This document shows, piece after piece, positions 1 through 7,488 of a DNA stretch of 64,000 bases. Position 1 is the stretch's first letter, and each line of letters opens with the position of its first letter. The stretch comes from Pelagibacteraceae bacterium AG-313-A04. GTDB taxonomy: Bacteria > Pseudomonadota > Alphaproteobacteria > Pelagibacterales > Pelagibacteraceae. Under the pieces are notes generated by a model. The model saw only the letters and a list, made by a program, of their open reading frames with translations. It had not been told where the DNA came from and made no database searches. Made by a program: the position numbers and the translations under genes. The stretch is taken from the NCBI GenBank assembly GCA_003284275.1, contig QBVU01000001.1, positions 124,001 to 188,000 on the forward strand, in the 5' to 3' direction.

Positions 1-216
1 TTTATTCATAAGATACATTAAGATTAAATATGTATCGAAGTCGTTAAAATTTAAATAAGCACGGTTTACCCATTCTTGTTGTAGTCTGTAAAGACCTTTT
101 AATACTTCGTTTATATTTTTTTGAAAGACTTCATATACTTTGTCTTTATCTAAGCTACCTTTACTTTGATCTTGAGTGTTTATGTGAGCAATTTTTATGT
201 CTACAGGATTGCTCAT
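1..216 (-). CDS. unrecognised protein, 3' end cut by window edge
   Basis: An open frame of 72 codons runs from an ATG at 214-216 to the left window edge without a stop, so only the N-terminal part is visible. It starts MSNPVDIKIAH and becomes rich in aromatic and charged residues (EVLKGLYRLQQEW, then a hydrophobic run ending YLILMYLMNK). I do not recognise the family. It begins five bases after the stop of the small membrane protein gene at 222-407, so the two are probably cotranscribed. The absence of stops over 216 bases of AT-rich DNA and the tight spacing support a real gene. Confidence 0.6.
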   Translation of the reverse strand, partial: MSNPVDIKIAHINTQDQSKGSLDKDKVYEVFQKNINEVLKGLYRLQQEWVNRAYLNFNDFDTYLILMYLMNK

Positions 217-221
217 AAAGA

Positions 222-407
222 TTATTTATTCCAAGTAACACTTTGATTAATAAGAATGGCCATTAAAATCCAAATGATAAACGTATCACCTGGAGAAAAA
301 CCGTAGTCAGCACCAAACATTCCCGCAACTATTACGATAGCGTAAATAACAATTGTCGATAAGATTAAACTTGCGAGGTATCTAAGAATTGTGCATTTTA
401 AATTCAT
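222..407 (-). CDS. small membrane protein, 61 residues, function unknown
   Basis: The 61-residue protein starts MNLKCTILRY and carries two hydrophobic stretches, about residues 8-29 and 40-54, separated by a short loop containing FGADYGFSPGD. This predicts a two-helix inner-membrane protein. I chose the ATG at 405-407 because an upstream extension of the frame would lie antisense to the DedA-like gene. This ATG shares two bases with the ATG of that divergent gene. No family is recognised. The tight spacing to the next gene (1-216) suggests a two-gene operon. Confidence 0.55.
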   Translation of the reverse strand: MNLKCTILRYLASLILSTIVIYAIVIVAGMFGADYGFSPGDTFIIWILMAILINQSVTWNK

Positions 408-1005
408 GTTGAAAAAATTATACGATAGATGTGTAGAACTTGCTAGGCATAAATTTTCTAATCCTTTACTTGCCTTTGTGGCATTTATTGAAAGTTTCTT
501 TTTTCCTGTCCCGCCAGATTTAATGATTGTTCCTATGGTAGTAGCCAAAAGAGAAGATTATTTAAAAATATTTCTCATAGCTACAGTTGGTTCAGTATTA
601 GGTGGATTGTTTGGTTACATGTTAGGAGTATTTTTCCTTGATGCTTCGATGGTTATTATCGAATTTTATGGATATGAAGAAAAAGTATTTCAAATACAAG
701 ACAAGATGTCGACGAGAGGCGGTTTTTTAGCTTGGCTTGGTATAATGTTTTTAGCTGGTTTCACTCCTCTTCCATTTAAAGTGTTTACAATTACAAGCGG
801 AGTTATTGGATTTAATCTTGCCGTTTTCTTTTTCATATGTCTTTTTACAAGAGGTTTGAGATTTTTATTAGTTTCTTACTTTACTTTTCTTTTTGGTAAA
901 AAATTTGGTGAATTTATCGAAAAGAAAGGTGCGTTATGGTTTACTATAGCTGGAATTTTTATTGTAATTTTAGCAGCTGTCTTATACATAATTTTCGTTA
1001 AATGA
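406..1005 (+). CDS. YqaA/DedA-type (SNARE-associated) membrane protein
   Basis: A 199-residue polytopic membrane protein. An N-terminal amphipathic segment is followed by AFVAFIESFFFPVPPD, the proline-containing entrant-helix pattern of the DedA/SNARE-associated family, and later by GFTPLPFKVFTITSG, the matching second half-repeat. DedA-family proteins are linked to undecaprenyl phosphate or phospholipid translocation and envelope homeostasis; the YqaA branch is less characterised. I prefer the ATG at 406; a GTG at 391 would add five residues. The stop overlaps the dsbB start as ATGA, so the two are translationally coupled. Confidence 0.8.
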   Translation: MLKKLYDRCVELARHKFSNPLLAFVAFIESFFFPVPPDLMIVPMVVAKREDYLKIFLIATVGSVLGGLFGYMLGVFFLDASMVIIEFYGYEEKVFQIQDKMSTRGGFLAWLGIMFLAGFTPLPFKVFTITSGVIGFNLAVFFFICLFTRGLRFLLVSYFTFLFGKKFGEFIEKKGALWFTIAGIFIVILAAVLYIIFVK

Positions 1006-1478
1006 ATTCAAATAAAGTATTATTAAATAGTATTTTAGCGTTTAGTATTCTCTCGCTTTCAATTGCTTACTTCATACAATATATGCTAGGTCATAAACCG
1101 TGTAATTTGTGTATAATTGAAAGAATTCCCTATATTTCAGCGATAATACTTATTTCACTAATCTTTATTTTGAATAAATATCAAAGAATAATTTCTAGCC
1201 TCATTTTAATATTTTTCTTTTTTGGTGCTCTGGTTTCTTTTTATCATTATGGAATAGAACAAGGTTTTTTAAACGAATCTTTCATTTGTGATTTAAGTAG
1301 TAGCCTACCCAAAAATAAAGAAGAACTTCTTAATCAGCTTAAAAAGACAGATATAGTAAGCTGTAAGGACGTAACATTTAGATTTTTTGGACTTTCACTT
1401 GCTACAATTAATACTATTATCTCATTAATTCTAAGTGGTATTATGATTAAAATTATTAAAAATTATGGAAAAAACTAA
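1002..1478 (+). CDS. dsbB: disulfide bond formation protein DsbB
   Basis: A 158-residue inner-membrane protein with four predicted transmembrane helices. The first periplasmic loop has the quinone-linked CNLC motif (about residues 35-38) preceded by HKP. The second loop has a separated cysteine pair (FICDLSS and VSCKDV), as in DsbB, which reoxidises DsbA and passes electrons to ubiquinone. It overlaps the DedA-like gene by four bases and coq7 by 14 bases. The neighbouring ubiquinone-biosynthesis gene fits DsbB's dependence on quinone. DsbA is not in the window. Confidence 0.9.
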   Translation: MNSNKVLLNSILAFSILSLSIAYFIQYMLGHKPCNLCIIERIPYISAIILISLIFILNKYQRIISSLILIFFFFGALVSFYHYGIEQGFLNESFICDLSSSLPKNKEELLNQLKKTDIVSCKDVTFRFFGLSLATINTIISLILSGIMIKIIKNYGKN

Positions 1479-1998
1479 CAAAAAAACTTTAGAAGAAATT
1501 ATAAGAGTTGATCACGCTGGTGAGCGTGGTGCTATCAAGATTTATGAAGGTCAACTTCTAGCTTTAAAGACATTTAAACAAGACGAGTTTTTAAAAAAGA
1601 AAATAGAAGAGATGAAGGAACATGAAAAAGAGCATTATGAATACTTTGATAACGAAATAAAAAAAAGAAATATTAAACCTACAAAACTATTACCTCTCTG
1701 GGATCTAATGGGTGTAACACTTGGTTTTGGAACGGCAATGTTGGGAGAAAAAGCAGCTATGCTTTGCACTGCATCTGTGGAAGAGGTAATTGATGGTCAC
1801 TATAAAGATCAAACTTATAAACTTGGAAAAGATGAAGAAGAGTTAAAAAAGAAAATTATGAAATTTAGGCAGGACGAATTAGACCATAAAGACATAGCGT
1901 ATGATAACGGAGCAACGAAAAAAGGATTATATGGTGTCTTAGATAAGATTATTAAAACTTCATCAAGAATAGCTATTACGATTTCAGAAAAAGTTTAA
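1465..1998 (+). CDS. coq7: demethoxyubiquinone hydroxylase Coq7
   Basis: A 177-residue di-iron carboxylate protein that hydroxylates the demethoxyubiquinone ring in ubiquinone synthesis. The iron-ligand motifs are visible in order: DHAGE (residues 16-20), EKEH (54-57), EEVIDGHY (around 106-113) and DELDH (137-141). Length matches the bacterial Coq7 family. The start overlaps the end of dsbB. The stop codon (1996-1998) abuts the stop codon of the convergent HNH gene at 1999 with no spacer. Confidence 0.93.
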   Translation: MEKTNKKTLEEIIRVDHAGERGAIKIYEGQLLALKTFKQDEFLKKKIEEMKEHEKEHYEYFDNEIKKRNIKPTKLLPLWDLMGVTLGFGTAMLGEKAAMLCTASVEEVIDGHYKDQTYKLGKDEEELKKKIMKFRQDELDHKDIAYDNGATKKGLYGVLDKIIKTSSRIAITISEKV

Positions 1999-2568
1999 TT
2001 AAGGTTCTAGCTCGATATCCCAGTATAAGTAATCCATCCAACTTTCGTGTAGAAAGTTAGGAGGAAAGTTTCTTCCATTTCTATGTAAATCCTCAACCGT
2101 TGGAGCGTAAGGTTTGTTAGTTAATTTAAGATCACAATCTTTATAAAGCTTTCCACCTTTTTTAACATTACAACTTGAACAAGCTGTTACTACATTGTTC
2201 CAATCAGTTAGTCCGCCTCTCGATTTTGGTAAAAGATGATCAAATGTTAAATCTTTTTTATCTCCACAATACTGACATGCAAACTTGTCTCTTAAAAAAA
2301 CATTAAATCTTGTAAAGTTTGGATTTTTTGAAGGTTGTATGAAATTTTTAAGTGCAATCACACTCGGCAAATTCATTTCAAACGAAGGACTTCTAATTTT
2401 TCTTTTATAATTAGAAACAATGCTAACTCTGTCTAAAAAAACTGATTTCACTGCATCTTGCCAACACCAAATTGATAGTGGATAATAGCTCAAAGGCCTA
2501 AAGTCGGCGTTCAATACTAACGCCGGGCATTTTTCTAGAGGCACTTTGTCTACAGAAGAAATAATCAT
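1999..2568 (-). CDS. HNH endonuclease family protein
   Basis: A 189-residue protein with a C-terminal HNH/zinc fold: CQYC (98-101), DHLLPKSRGG (110-119), WNNVVTACSSCN (123-134) and a following KGG. The N-terminal ~80 residues (ALVLNADFRPLSYYPLS) match the stand-alone HNH proteins widespread as single chromosomal genes in Alphaproteobacteria. Their biological role is poorly defined, and no restriction or methylation partner is adjacent, so I do not call it a defence gene. It lies 61 bases downstream of the esterase gene, across a palindromic spacer. Confidence 0.85.
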   Translation of the reverse strand: MIISSVDKVPLEKCPALVLNADFRPLSYYPLSIWCWQDAVKSVFLDRVSIVSNYKRKIRSPSFEMNLPSVIALKNFIQPSKNPNFTRFNVFLRDKFACQYCGDKKDLTFDHLLPKSRGGLTDWNNVVTACSSCNVKKGGKLYKDCDLKLTNKPYAPTVEDLHRNGRNFPPNFLHESWMDYLYWDIELEP

Positions 2569-2582
2569 TAACTAAAGCTAAC

Positions 2583-2620
2583 TGATACAAAAAATTATAT
2601 CAAGTTATAATTATGTATCA
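2583..2620 (-). repeat. imperfect inverted repeat between esterase and HNH genes
   Basis: TGATAC (2583-2588) pairs with GTATCA (2615-2620), and inside it AATTATA (2593-2599) pairs with TATAATT (2606-2612), leaving a six-base loop and a small internal bulge. This gives 13 base pairs in a 61-base gap. There is no T-run directly after the stem on the minus strand, so it is not a standard intrinsic terminator. A perfect TATAAT on the minus strand (2594-2599) lies within it and could be a -10 box for the HNH gene, though I find no well-spaced -35 box. Confidence 0.45.
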
Positions 2621-2629
2621 CTCAAAAAA

Positions 2630-3286
2630 TTAAGAATTAAATTGTTTTTTTATAAATTGTAGGCCCAAACTTGACCCCTCGGTTGGTATACGATGTTCAC
2701 AGTTTTTGAAAATTTGTGTTTCAATTTCATAATTATTTTTATTAAAAAAGTCTTTAGCTTCTAATAATGAGTCAATAGAAACAACTTGATCTACGTCCCC
2801 ATGCATTAAAATAATTTTTGGTCTAGAATTAATATTTTTTGAAAGATGCTCTGTATCAATAATTCTACCTGAATAGCCGATTATAGAATTTACTGAGTCT
2901 TTTCTTTTCAAGCCAGCTTGTAAAGTAATCATACATCCTTGACTAAATCCTCCAATGATAATTTCAGAAGCTTTTAAATTATTTTTATTTTTTACCTCAT
3001 CAATAAGTTTATTAAATTTGTTTTCTGCGACTAAAGATTTAGCTAAAACTTGCTCTGGTGTTTGATCCATTAAGTCAAACCATTGAAAACCAGAGGAACT
3101 TGCTGCACATTTCTCAGGAGCATCAGGACATATAAATATTGTATCTGGTAAATGAGCCCGCCAGTAATTTGCAAGGATTGAGATATCTTTACCATCTCCT
3201 CCATAACCGTGGCAAAGTATTACGGCGTTTTTAGGTTTATTTTTAGAAAGTGGTTCCAAAACAATTGTATTTAATGAATAGGTCAT
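2630..3286 (-). CDS. alpha/beta hydrolase, carboxylesterase/phospholipase family
   Basis: A 218-residue cytoplasmic hydrolase of the small carboxylesterase (Abhydrolase_2) family. It shows the oxyanion region ILCHGYGGDG (23-32), the nucleophile elbow GFSQG with Ser115, Asp166 in MHGDVDQVV and His198 in CEHRI, a complete triad. No signal peptide is seen. Members hydrolyse short acyl esters or lysophospholipids; the substrate here cannot be inferred. It is divergent from the HIG1-domain gene, with starts 16 bases apart. Confidence 0.85.
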   Translation of the reverse strand: MTYSLNTIVLEPLSKNKPKNAVILCHGYGGDGKDISILANYWRAHLPDTIFICPDAPEKCAASSSGFQWFDLMDQTPEQVLAKSLVAENKFNKLIDEVKNKNNLKASEIIIGGFSQGCMITLQAGLKRKDSVNSIIGYSGRIIDTEHLSKNINSRPKIILMHGDVDQVVSIDSLLEAKDFFNKNNYEIETQIFKNCEHRIPTEGSSLGLQFIKKQFNS

Positions 3287-3302
3287 GATAGTAGAATATT
3301 AA

Positions 3303-3503
3303 ATGTCTGAATTTTTTTTTAATTTTATAGGGTTTACTTTATTAGGTGCTGTAGCCATAGTTTTAATAATGGGTATATATACTTTATTTAAGGGTGGAAG
3401 TACTAGTAAAAAATATTCTAATAAATTAATGCAATTACGTGTCCTACTTCAGTTTATTGCAATTATAGTTTTAGTTTTAATGGCTTATTTTTTTAAAGAT
3501 TAA
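3303..3503 (+). CDS. HIG1-domain twin transmembrane protein
   Basis: A 66-residue protein with two transmembrane helices (about 7-28 and 44-63) joined by a basic loop. The loop sequence SNKLMQLRVLLQF resembles the conserved R-rich junction of the HIG_1_N (hypoxia-induced protein) family. Bacterial members are small inner-membrane proteins; mitochondrial relatives attach to respiratory complexes. Any respiratory role here is by analogy only. The last four bases overlap the end of the convergent thioredoxin gene. Confidence 0.75.
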   Translation: MSEFFFNFIGFTLLGAVAIVLIMGIYTLFKGGSTSKKYSNKLMQLRVLLQFIAIIVLVLMAYFFKD

Positions 3504-4027
3504 ATATATTTTTTTATTAAACTGATAAAATCATCACTCACAAAATCAACTTCACCGATGACTCTACCAAATTCATTACCATTTTTATCAATCAAAATAC
3601 TTGTGGGAAGTCCTCGCATTTTGAATTGCTTTACTAATTTCAATTTTGGATCATAGTAAGTATCTAAACTAGCAACGCCGATGCTTCTGAAAAAGTCTCT
3701 TACTTTTAGTTTATTTGGTTGTTCCATGTTAATGGCATAAACTTTGACTTGCGGGAATTGATTAGTTAATTTTTCAAGTGAAGGCATTTCTCTTTTACAA
3801 GGAGCACACCAAGTTGCCCAAAAATTCAAGATCATGATGTTGCCTTTTTTGTTAGTTAAATCGACATCATTAAGATCTGAATCTTTGAATTTTAATTCTT
3901 TAATTTGAGTCGGTTTTTCGTGGATTATTATATTTTTTGAAAAATCTTCTGCCCCGTAAAGATTGTGGCTAATCAGATATAGAAGGATTATGTGAATATA
4001 GATTTTAAAAGATTTACTAATTTTCAT
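3500..4027 (-). CDS. TlpA-like periplasmic thioredoxin-fold protein
   Basis: A 175-residue protein with an N-terminal signal peptide or anchor (hydrophobic residues 8-24) and a thioredoxin/AhpC-TSA-like domain. The domain has ILNFWATWCAPCKREMP with the redox pair Cys74/Cys77, and GLPTSILID with the cis-proline before the last strands. TlpA/ResA-type proteins reduce cysteines of cytochrome c or copper-site proteins in the periplasm; the exact client is not shown. It is divergent from argH with a 30-base gap. Confidence 0.85.
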   Translation of the reverse strand: MKISKSFKIYIHIILLYLISHNLYGAEDFSKNIIIHEKPTQIKELKFKDSDLNDVDLTNKKGNIMILNFWATWCAPCKREMPSLEKLTNQFPQVKVYAINMEQPNKLKVRDFFRSIGVASLDTYYDPKLKLVKQFKMRGLPTSILIDKNGNEFGRVIGEVDFVSDDFISLIKKYI

Positions 4028-4057
4028 ATTAATTTAAATTAGAAATAACACAGTAAA

Positions 4058-5437
4058 ATGAAAAATAAAACAATTTGGTCTAATAGATTTAAAAATAAAA
4101 CGTCTCAATCTTTTCAAAAGATTGGGTCTTCAATTCATATTGATAAAAGACTTTATGAACAAGATATCGCTGCATCTATTGTACACACGCAAATGCTAGT
4201 GAAACAAAAGATTATTAAAAGTGAAGATGGTAACAAAATTATCAATGGACTTAAAAAAATTAAAGCTCAGATAGATAAGGAGAATTTTGAGTTTAAAGAA
4301 AAGTTCGAGGATATACACCTAAATATAGAAAAAGCATTATTTGAGATCATTGGTCCATCAGCTGGATTTTTGCACACTGCAAGATCTAGAAATGATCAGG
4401 TCGTGACTGATTTTAAATTATGGATAAAAAAAGCATCAAACGAAATTATAAAAGATATTTCGGTTGTCATGAGAGATCTTATAAAAAAAGCTGAAAAAAA
4501 TATAGATACGGTTATGCCTGGATTGACACATTTAAAAAATGCACAACCTATTTCATTTGCACATTATTTGTTGTCATTCTATGAAATGTTAAAAAGAGAT
4601 AAAAAAAGATTTGAAAATAATCTTGAGCTATTAAATGAGTGTCCACTTGGATCTGCAGCTCTCTCAGGAACATCTTATAAAATAGATAGAACCTATACTG
4701 CAAAAAAACTTGGTTTTAAAAAACCTACAGATAATTCTATTGACTCAGTAGCAGATAGAGATTTTGCGATCGATTTTTTATATACTTCTGCTGTTTGTGC
4801 TATGCATTTATCGAGATTAGCAGAAGATTTTATTATTTATAATTCTGATGCTTTTAATTTAATTTCATTTAAAGACAGCATGCTTACAGGATCTTCAATT
4901 ATGCCACAAAAAAAGAATCCTGATCCTGCAGAACTAATTAGAGGAAAAGTTGGAATGAATTATGGAAAGTTAAATGCAATGCTAGTAATAATGAAAGGTC
5001 TACCCATGTCATATTTTAAAGATATGCAGGATGATAAAGAGTTAGTTTTTAGTGGTTATGATACTTTAAAGGATACTCTAACTATGAGTGCTGAATTAAT
5101 AAGTTCTGTAATTCCTAATAAAATAAATATGCTTTCTATGGCTAACCAAGGCTACACAACAGCAACTGATTTTGCAGACTATCTAGTTAAAAATAAAAAT
5201 TTACCGTTTAGAGAGTCTTACGCTATTTCAGCAAAAGTTGTGAATTATGCAGAAAAAAATAAAAAGATGTTATCTGAATTAAATTTGGATGAAATCAAAA
5301 AATTTTATAAAGATTTAGATAAAAGTGTTTTAAAAGTATTTGACGTAAAAAATTCTATGAATGCGAAAAAATCTCATGGAGGAACATCTATAATTAATGT
5401 TAAATCAATGATAAAAAAATATAAAAGGGAAATTTAA
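4058..5437 (+). CDS. argH: argininosuccinate lyase
   Basis: A 459-residue fumarase/aspartase-superfamily enzyme that splits argininosuccinate into arginine and fumarate, the last step of arginine synthesis. It shows TARSRND (107-113), GLTHLKNAQP (155-164) and the signature GSSIMPQKKNPD (278-289) with the catalytic serine. Full family length. The stop overlaps the start of a small lipoprotein gene as TAATG, and lysA follows, a pairing common in proteobacteria. Confidence 0.96.
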   Translation: MKNKTIWSNRFKNKTSQSFQKIGSSIHIDKRLYEQDIAASIVHTQMLVKQKIIKSEDGNKIINGLKKIKAQIDKENFEFKEKFEDIHLNIEKALFEIIGPSAGFLHTARSRNDQVVTDFKLWIKKASNEIIKDISVVMRDLIKKAEKNIDTVMPGLTHLKNAQPISFAHYLLSFYEMLKRDKKRFENNLELLNECPLGSAALSGTSYKIDRTYTAKKLGFKKPTDNSIDSVADRDFAIDFLYTSAVCAMHLSRLAEDFIIYNSDAFNLISFKDSMLTGSSIMPQKKNPDPAELIRGKVGMNYGKLNAMLVIMKGLPMSYFKDMQDDKELVFSGYDTLKDTLTMSAELISSVIPNKINMLSMANQGYTTATDFADYLVKNKNLPFRESYAISAKVVNYAEKNKKMLSELNLDEIKKFYKDLDKSVLKVFDVKNSMNAKKSHGGTSIINVKSMIKKYKREI

Positions 5438-5547
5438 TGAAACTAATAACTGCTTTTTTCCTGGTGATTTTTATTTTAACTAGTTGCGGAAAAAAATCTG
5501 AACCTAAATACCAAGGTCAAATAGACCAGGTCAATATAATTTCATAA
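5437..5547 (+). CDS. lptM: small LptM/YifL-like lipoprotein
   Basis: A 36-residue reading frame starts at the ATG overlapping the argH stop. It encodes a signal peptide (MKLITAFFLVIFILTS) ending in a lipobox, LTSC, with Cys17 as the acylation site, followed by GKKSEPKYQGQ. This is the layout of LptM (formerly YifL), a tiny outer-membrane lipoprotein reported to assist maturation of LptD. Its place between argH and lysA is typical for this family. The tail is short and differs from the usual GxKGPL pattern, so the symbol is tentative while the lipoprotein call is strong. lysA starts four bases later. Confidence 0.75.
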   Translation: MKLITAFFLVIFILTSCGKKSEPKYQGQIDQVNIIS

Positions 5548-5551
5548 TCTT

Positions 5552-6781
5552 ATGCAAAATCTAAGATATGTAGGAAATAATTTATTTGTTGAAAAACTGT
5601 CAATTAAGAATATTTTAAAAAAAAATAAAACACCTTTTTATATTTATTCGGAGAGTCAAATTGCTTTCAATTTTTTAAAGTTTGCCAACACATTTAAAAA
5701 AACTGATCCTTTAATTTGCTTTGCAGCGAAATCTAATAGTAATTTAAATATACTAAGAGTTCTTGGCAAATTAGGTGCTGGAGCCGATGTAGTTTCAGGA
5801 GGTGAATTATTAAAAGCCTTAAAATCAGGTATTAGACCTAATAAAATAGTTTTTTCTGGGGTGGGTAAAACTGAAGAGGAACTTAAAATTGCAATTAACA
5901 AAAAAATATTACTAATCAATTGTGAGTCTGAAAGCGAAGCCAAATTAGTAAATAATTTATCAAAAAAATTAAGAAAGAAAGTTTCAATAGGATTTAGATT
6001 AAATCCAAATGTTGATGCCAAAACACATAAAAATATATCAACTGGTAAAGCTGAAAATAAATTCGGCTTATCGATTAAAAATTTTAAAGTTTTTCTAAAA
6101 ACGGTAAAAACTTTTAAAAACGTAAAATTAGAAGCTTTAAGTGTGCATATCGGTAGTCAAATATTGAACGATACACCTTTTAGAAAAACTCTAAATGTAA
6201 TGAGTAAATTAATAAAAGAATTAAAACTAAATTTGAAATATGTCGATTTAGGTGGTGGTTTCGGTATTAATTATACTGATAAAGAAAAACCAATTAATTT
6301 AAGTAAATATTCTAAACTGGTTCATAATTTTTCTAAAAAGTTAAATTGTAGAATAATATTTGAACCAGGAAGATCTATTATTGGTAATACTGGTCTCCTA
6401 ATTAGTAAAATACAATTTATTAAAAAAGGTACTAATAAAAACTTTATAATATTAGATGCTGGTATGAACGATTTTATGCGTCCTGCTTTGTATGAAGCTT
6501 TTCATAAAATTATTCCTATTTCTAAAAAATCATCGAGAATGAAAGGTAAAATAGAGTTTGTTGGACCAATATGTGAAACCACTTGCAAATTCGGAGTTTA
6601 TAAAAACTATCCTAAAATAAATGAAAATGAATTTGTGGCTATAACTAATGTTGGAGCTTATGGCTCTTCTTTATCCTCAAATTATAATACAAGGCCGCTA
6701 GTTGCTGAAATTTTAATCAATAAAAATAAACTTAGATATATAAGAAAGAAACAAAATTTACTTAAATTGATTAATTCTTAA
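5552..6781 (+). CDS. lysA: diaminopimelate decarboxylase
   Basis: A 409-residue fold-III PLP enzyme that decarboxylates meso-diaminopimelate to lysine. PLP lysine Lys60 sits in CFAAKSN. Further motifs are HIGSQ, the glycine-rich phosphate-binding loop DLGGGFG, EPGRSI, and CETTCKFG with the cysteine that completes the partner subunit's active site. It is in an operon with argH and the lipoprotein gene upstream and plsC downstream (stop and start share one base). dapF for the preceding epimerisation lies at 48831. Confidence 0.96.
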   Translation: MQNLRYVGNNLFVEKLSIKNILKKNKTPFYIYSESQIAFNFLKFANTFKKTDPLICFAAKSNSNLNILRVLGKLGAGADVVSGGELLKALKSGIRPNKIVFSGVGKTEEELKIAINKKILLINCESESEAKLVNNLSKKLRKKVSIGFRLNPNVDAKTHKNISTGKAENKFGLSIKNFKVFLKTVKTFKNVKLEALSVHIGSQILNDTPFRKTLNVMSKLIKELKLNLKYVDLGGGFGINYTDKEKPINLSKYSKLVHNFSKKLNCRIIFEPGRSIIGNTGLLISKIQFIKKGTNKNFIILDAGMNDFMRPALYEAFHKIIPISKKSSRMKGKIEFVGPICETTCKFGVYKNYPKINENEFVAITNVGAYGSSLSSNYNTRPLVAEILINKNKLRYIRKKQNLLKLINS

Positions 6782-7488
6782 TGCAATTAATTAGATCATT
6801 AATTTTTAATATTTTTTTATACGTTGGTCTCATTACAATTTTTATTTTAGCTATACCAACCTTATTTTTACCAAGTAAGTTCACAATTTTTTTTGGTAGA
6901 TTATCTGCAAAATATATAGTGCTGATTTTGAGAATTATCTTAAATACAAAGGTAATTTTTCATGGGGTAGAAAATCTGAAAAAAGTAGAAAATTATTTTG
7001 TCGCTTCTGCACATCAGTCTATGTTTGAAACTTTTGCTCTACAAATACCCTTAGATGGTCCAATTTTTATTTTAAAAAAAGAACTCCTTAATATTCCATT
7101 ATTTGGTTGGTACTTAAGAAAAATAGGTTCAATAGCAATAGTTAGAGAGACAACAACAAAAGAAAATTTAAATTTTTTTGATAAAGTGAAAAAAATAATT
7201 GAGAAAAATAAAAGACCTCTTTTAATATTCCCCCAAGGAACAAGAGTAAAAATCGATGAAAATCCACCTTTTAAAAAAGGAGTTGGTAGAATTTACAAAG
7301 CTCTAAATTTACCTTGTATCCCTGTAGCTCTTAATACTGGTAAAGTCTGGCCAAAGAATAGTTTTATGAAATACCCTGGGGATATTCATATTTCATTTTT
7401 AGAGCCAATCCTATCGGGCAAAGACAATGAAGAATTTACCAAAGATATAGAAAATCAAATTTATAATGAAATAAGAAAGTTCTCTTAA
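6781..7488 (+). CDS. plsC: 1-acyl-sn-glycerol-3-phosphate acyltransferase (PlsC family)
   Basis: A 235-residue membrane-associated acyltransferase with an N-terminal hydrophobic hairpin (about residues 5-30). Motif I is HQSMFE (His78), an HX4E version of the usual HX4D, seen in many alphaproteobacterial members. The acceptor motif is FPQGTR in place of FPEGTR. It would make phosphatidic acid from lysophosphatidate. Its stop abuts the stop of the convergent tyrC gene. Another lysophospholipid acyltransferase role is possible. Confidence 0.85.
   Translation: MQLIRSLIFNIFLYVGLITIFILAIPTLFLPSKFTIFFGRLSAKYIVLILRIILNTKVIFHGVENLKKVENYFVASAHQSMFETFALQIPLDGPIFILKKELLNIPLFGWYLRKIGSIAIVRETTTKENLNFFDKVKKIIEKNKRPLLIFPQGTRVKIDENPPFKKGVGRIYKALNLPCIPVALNTGKVWPKNSFMKYPGDIHISFLEPILSGKDNEEFTKDIENQIYNEIRKFS

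Noticed and set aside
1999-2568. HNH protein as part of a restriction or other defence system
   Set aside because: No methyltransferase, helicase or other defence partner is nearby, and such single HNH genes are common in Alphaproteobacteria.
7012-7035. PlsC possibly inactive because motif I is HX4E rather than HX4D
   Set aside because: HX4E is common in this branch of bacterial acyltransferases and the other motifs are intact.
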